Origin: an uncultured Oscillibacter sp.
GTDB taxonomy: Bacteria > Bacillota > Clostridia > Oscillospirales > Oscillospiraceae
Assembly (NCBI GenBank): GCA_948435975.1
Contig: CAOJHG010000057.1
Location: 1-8,965, forward strand
DNA: 8,965 bases
Direction of reading: 5' to 3'
In this document: positions 6,219 through 8,965 of the stretch, piece by piece
How positions within the stretch are numbered: the first letter of the stretch is position 1
Layout of the letters: every line of letters begins with the position of its first letter
Notes under the pieces: generated by a model
What the model was told of the DNA's origin: nothing
Databases searched by the model: none
Seen by the model: only the letters and a program-made list of their open reading frames with translations
Translations under genes and position numbers: made by a program

Positions 6219-6926
6219 ATGTTTTACAGTGTAGCGAAAGAACTGTTTGAAAAGCTGCCCCAGGCCTGCTTTGGCGTGGTGGCCGTGAGGGGCGTGGACA
6301 ACCACGCCGGCATCCCGGAGATCCGCGCGTTTCTTCAGGAGGGAATCTCCCGGCAGGAGGCGTACTTCGAGGGCAAACCTGTCAAAACCGATCCCCATAT
6401 TGAGCCATACCGGGAGGCCTTCCGGACCTTACAGATCAATCCGAACAAGTACCTCTGCTCCATCGAGGCCCTGCTGAGCCGGATTGCAAAAAAGAAAGGG
6501 TTTCCCACCATCAATCCCATTGTGGACTTGGGCAACGCCGTTTCTCTGCGCCACTTTCTCCCCATCGGCGCCCATGATCTGGGCACCATTCCGGAGGGGC
6601 TGGAGGTCCGACCCGCCGTGGAGGGGGATTTCTTCTTACCCTTTGGCGGAGAGGGGATGGAAACGCCGGACGCCGGGGAGATCGTCTATGTGTCAGAGCA
6701 TCAGGTCCGTACCCGCCGCTGGACCTGGCGGCAGAGTGAGATTGGGAAGATTACGGAGGAGACCTCGTCGGTGTTGTTTCCCATAGATGGCTTTTCGGAC
6801 ATTAACGGGGAGGAGGTCCGGCGGGCCGCCGCGGAGCTGGCGGAGTGTGTGGAGTGGTTTTTCCATGTGTCCTGTGAGGTGGGATTTGTGGACGCGGATC
6901 ATCCCCGGGTTGACTTCTTCATGTAA
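6219..6926 (+). CDS. Stand-alone PheRS beta B3/4-domain protein (COG3382-like)
   Basis: The 235-aa protein corresponds to the B3/4 domain of the phenylalanyl-tRNA synthetase beta chain. The central signature is clear: NPNKYLCSIEALLSRIAKKK (74-93), then FPTINPIVDLGNAVSLRHFL (95-114) and PIGAHDLG (115-122). In PheRS this domain hydrolyses Tyr-tRNA(Phe) and related mischarged products. Free-standing versions are widespread, but their substrate is mostly unproven. The GTG at 6210 is in frame, but ATG 6219 is preferred because GCGAGG (6205-6210) lies eight bases before it. It starts 17 bases after the MFS stop and is the last gene before a strong terminator. Beside tyrA and in a proposed regulon with iorA, a role in handling aromatic amino acids or their aminoacyl-tRNAs is an attractive inference. 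Confidence 0.85.
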   Translation: MFYSVAKELFEKLPQACFGVVAVRGVDNHAGIPEIRAFLQEGISRQEAYFEGKPVKTDPHIEPYREAFRTLQINPNKYLCSIEALLSRIAKKKGFPTINPIVDLGNAVSLRHFLPIGAHDLGTIPEGLEVRPAVEGDFFLPFGGEGMETPDAGEIVYVSEHQVRTRRWTWRQSEIGKITEETSSVLFPIDGFSDINGEEVRRAAAELAECVEWFFHVSCEVGFVDADHPRVDFFM

Positions 6927-6978
6927 AGTAAATATCATTGACGATGGCGTTTGCGAGATGCTTTGAGCGGAAACCATG

Positions 6979-7020
6979 CGGCCCCACGGAGCGTAATTTT
7001 GCTCTGTGGGGCCGTGTTTG
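6979..7020 (+). terminator. Strong hairpin terminator of the operon
   Basis: A 14-bp stem pairs CGGCCCCACGGAGC (6979-6992) with GCTCTGTGGGGCCG (7001-7014), with one G-U pair and an 8-base loop (GTAATTTT). TGTTTG follows. It lies 52 bases after the B3/4 stop, between two converging transcription units. Confidence 0.8.
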
Positions 7021-7067
7021 TGTCCTGGGAAGAGACTGATGGGAGAGGTCGCCTTTTTTCGTCCTTT

Positions 7068-7101
7068 AAAAATCGTCGGAGGCCCGATTGGCAGGCCTGC
7101 G
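7068..7101 (-). terminator. Possible terminator of the lysR transcript
   Basis: Read on the minus strand, CGCAGGCC (7101..7094) can pair with GGCCTCCG (7084..7077) with one mismatch. ATTTTT (7073..7068) follows shortly after. It lies 13 bases beyond the lysR stop. The stem is short, so the call is tentative. Confidence 0.4.
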
Positions 7102-7114
7102 GAGGTGTGTGTTG

Positions 7115-7981
7115 CTAGAGTTTTTTATTCTTGACGTAGGCGATGAATTCCGCTTGGGTAGGGCGGATGTCCCGCAATGTCATAACCGCCATACCCAGCA
7201 CCCGGCAGGAGGGCGGTGAGAGGGGCAGCATCTGAATATTTTCCATATTTCCGTCCAGAACCAGCTGGCTGAATACGCTGACCCCCAAGCCGCTGGCGAC
7301 CATGGAGAGAATGGTGGAATCGTCGGCGTTGACCGTATGCTTTCGGGGGACCACGCCGTTTTCGTCCAGAACGGTCTGCACATCCCGGTTGCCGCCAAAG
7401 GAGGGCATGATGAAAGGGAGGTCCCCCAGGTCTTTGACGGGGAAGGTGGTTTTGCCCTCCAGGGGAAAGGTGGAGGGGAAGACGGCGAAATTAGGGTCCT
7501 CCGCCAGGGGAATGAAATCGCAGGAAAACTTCTTGCTCCGGCTGAGAAAGCCGATGTCAATGACCCCAGTGTACAGCCAGTTGTAAATCTCCTCCATGCC
7601 GCCCACCTTCACATCCAGTACGATGCCCGGCTCCCGCTCCCGGAATTCCCGGATGAACACGGGAATCCAGCTCCGGGCGATGCTGGCGTAAGCGCCGATG
7701 CGAATACGGTCCTCCCGGCTGGAGTGAATGGTTTCGATTTCCGATTCGATTTGCCGATCCACGTCCACCAGCTTCTGAAACAGTGGCAGCAGCTTTTGTC
7801 CCTCCGGCGTCAGCCGAACGCCGAAGCGGCCCCGCTCCAGTAGCTTAAAGCCTACGCTGTTTTCCAGAGCGTCCATCATGTGGGTGATGCCGGAGGGCGT
7901 ATATCCCAGGGCGTCCGCCGCCCGAAGAAAGCTGCCTGCCTCCACGGCGCTGAGAAGAACCTTGATTTTTTGCGTGTCCAT
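7115..7981 (-). CDS. LysR-family transcriptional regulator
   Basis: The 288-aa protein has the usual LysR layout. A winged helix-turn-helix fills about residues 1-60: VEAGSFLRAADALGYTPSGITHMMDALE, shown here as the overlapping pieces VEAGSFLRAADALGYTPS and GITHMMDALE, then LLERGRFGVRLTPEG. A linker helix and a periplasmic-binding-like effector domain follow from about residue 90 (IRIGAYASIARSWIP to the C terminus). The effector domain contains the usual late segment MVASGLGVSVFSQLVL. The ATG at 7981 has AAAGGG about ten bases upstream. The gene is divergent from iorA. A TGAGA-N3-TCTCA box in the shared region also lies at the same distance from the promoter of the operon at 2767, so this protein probably activates both units and represses itself. 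The co-inducer is unknown; an aromatic amino acid or arylpyruvate would fit the target genes. Confidence 0.9.
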   Translation of the reverse strand: MDTQKIKVLLSAVEAGSFLRAADALGYTPSGITHMMDALENSVGFKLLERGRFGVRLTPEGQKLLPLFQKLVDVDRQIESEIETIHSSREDRIRIGAYASIARSWIPVFIREFREREPGIVLDVKVGGMEEIYNWLYTGVIDIGFLSRSKKFSCDFIPLAEDPNFAVFPSTFPLEGKTTFPVKDLGDLPFIMPSFGGNRDVQTVLDENGVVPRKHTVNADDSTILSMVASGLGVSVFSQLVLDGNMENIQMLPLSPPSCRVLGMAVMTLRDIRPTQAEFIAYVKNKKL

Positions 7982-8022
7982 GGTCCGTCATCCCTTTCAC
8001 CTGTTTTGTCACATTTCTTCTG

Positions 8023-8035
8023 TGAGAGTTTCTCA
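8023..8035. promoter_or_regulatory. LysR-type operator box in the lysR-iorA intergenic region
   Basis: TGAGAGTTTCTCA is a T-N11-A box inside the longer palindrome TGTGAGA-GTT-TCTCACA (8021-8037). The centre (8029) is 52 bases before the -10 of iorA. A second perfect palindrome, ATACTAGTAT (8038-8047), abuts it and could be the activation half-site. The box lies 42 bases upstream of the lysR start codon, consistent with autoregulation. Confidence 0.75.
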
Positions 8036-8057
8036 CAATACTAGTATGGAATATCGT

Positions 8058-8086
8058 TTTATCTTTGTCATGACCTTCTGTATGAT
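8058..8086 (+). promoter_or_regulatory. Promoter of iorA
   Basis: TTTATC (8058-8063), 17 bp, TATGAT (8081-8086). The -10 is good and the -35 is weak, typical for a LysR-activated promoter. Start is predicted near 8093, placing the LysR box centre at about -64 and leaving a leader of about 57 nt. Confidence 0.55.
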
Positions 8087-8149
8087 AGGGACATCGGAAC
8101 ACAAGAGGCCGAAGGGAACGCAACGACATTTGGAAAGGGATGGAATGTG

Positions 8150-8965
8150 ATGAGCAAAGTGATCATGACCGGCAACGAAGCCGTTGCCCGGGGCGCGTAA
8201 GAAGCGGGCTGCCATGTGGCCGCCGCGTATCCTGGTACCCCCAGTACCGAAATCCTGGAGAATGTGGGAGAGCACTATTCCGCCGACATTTACAGCCAGT
8301 GGGCGTGCAACGAGAAAGTGGCGGCGGAGATCGTCTCCGGCGCGTCCATCGGCGGCGCGCGGGCCCTGTGCGCCATGAAGCACGTGGGCATGAACGTGGC
8401 TATGGACCCCATTTTCACCATGGCCTATGCCGGTGTGAACGGCGGTCTGGTCATCGTCACCGCCGACGATCCCGGCTGCCACAGCTCCCAGAACGAGCAG
8501 GACAACCGCCTTTACGCGCCGCACGCCAAGCTGGCGATGCTGGAGCCCTCGGACTCTGAGGAATGCAAGGAGTTCACCAAGGCGGCCTTCGCCCTCAGCG
8601 AGCGCTTTGATATTCCTGTGCTCCTCCGCATGACCACCCGGGTCTGCCACTCCAAGGGCCTGGTGGAGCTGGAGGAACGGGAGAATGTGCCGGTGCGGAA
8701 ATATGAGCGCAGGGCCGATAAGTTTGCCATGCTGCCTGCCGTGGCCCGGGTGCGCCACATGATCCGGGAGGAGTCCCTGGCGGACATGGAGAATTACAGC
8801 AACGCCTGTTCCTACAACCGGGTGGAGAACACCGGCGGAAGCAAAGTGGGCGTCATCACCTCCGGAATCTCCTATCAGTATGCCAAAGAGGTGTTTGGTG
8901 ACACGGTGAATTACCTGAAGCTGGGCCTGACGTTCCCCCTGCCCCGGAACCTGATCCGGGAGTTT
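8150..8965 (+). pseudogene. iorA: Indolepyruvate:ferredoxin oxidoreductase alpha subunit, 3' end outside window, in-frame TAA at codon 17
   Basis: IorA with IorB oxidatively decarboxylates arylpyruvates from Trp, Phe or Tyr to the aryl-acyl-CoA, reducing ferredoxin; it is cytoplasmic and oxygen sensitive. The 272 codons present cover the thiamine-dependent pyrimidine-binding region: TGNEAVARGA, stop, EAGCHVAAAYPGTPSTEI, then NEKVAAEIVSGASIGGARAL (54-73), ADDPGCHSSQNEQDNR (105-120) and LLRMTTRVCHSKGLVE. The TAA at 8198-8200 falls at codon 17, and the same frame continues as IorA on both sides. It is therefore a substitution at one codon, where a TAC, TAT or other sense codon would be expected, and not a frameshift. 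A restart at GTG 8216 would remove the first strand of the fold. The start ATG at 8150 has AAAGGG (8134-8139) upstream. iorB would be expected just beyond the window. Confidence 0.88.

Noticed and set aside
7302..7843. Plus-strand open frames across the lysR gene
   Set aside because: They are antisense shadows; the minus strand encodes a complete LysR protein with an HTH and effector domain.
8198..8200. Recoding of the iorA TAA as a non-standard amino acid
   Set aside because: Known stop-codon recoding uses TGA or TAG. TAA ends other genes in this window normally, for example at 770-772 and 3331-3333.

Overview
The window looks like a chromosomal segment from a GC-rich anaerobic Firmicute, most likely a gut-type Clostridia/Oscillospiraceae bacterium. 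The support is strong AGGAGG-type ribosome binding sites, short intergenic regions with GC-rich hairpin terminators, a protein with three SLH cell-wall anchoring repeats, an OFA-type MFS carrier, a DUF554 membrane protein and an indolepyruvate:ferredoxin oxidoreductase alpha subunit (IorA). The genus cannot be fixed from the sequence alone.

Layout. (1) 1-824: the first codons of a leftward gene (10..1) diverge from a rightward NAD(P)-binding, flavin-reductase-like gene (143-772). They share a strikingly symmetric promoter region with a perfect 12-bp inverted repeat, and the rightward gene ends in a clear terminator. (2) 825-2552: a single-gene unit with a good promoter, encoding an exported SLH(x3)-flavodoxin-cyclophilin-like fusion (999-2513). 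(3) 2554-2745: a control region with a consensus TATAAT promoter, a potentially structured RNA of about 100 nt, and then a LysR-type operator/promoter. (4) 2767-6926: a co-directional five-gene set: an unrecognised gene, a DUF554 membrane protein (frameshifted), a prephenate dehydrogenase-like TyrA, an OFA-like MFS carrier (frameshifted) and a stand-alone PheRS B3/4-domain protein. It ends in a strong hairpin. (5) 7115-7981, leftward: a LysR-type regulator. (6) 8150-end, rightward and divergent from lysR: iorA, truncated by the window edge and carrying an in-frame TAA at codon 17.

How the parts fit together. The lysR-iorA intergenic region and the promoter of the five-gene operon carry the same TGAGA-N3-TCTCA box (a T-N11-A LysR motif). 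Each box centre lies exactly 52 bases upstream of a predicted -10, and the flanking DNA is alignable. I infer one LysR regulon joining IorA (arylpyruvate to aryl-acyl-CoA plus reduced ferredoxin), TyrA (prephenate to 4-hydroxyphenylpyruvate), a carrier, a possible Phe/Tyr aminoacyl-tRNA or free-substrate quality-control protein, and two proteins of unknown role. The common theme would be aromatic amino/keto-acid metabolism. This is a hypothesis from gene content and shared operators.

The proposed regulon also holds every gene lesion seen here: two clear one-base frameshifts, one nonsense codon and one suspected frameshift near a gene start. Genes outside it look intact. This is either real decay of the pathway or sequencing/assembly error, and read data would settle it.
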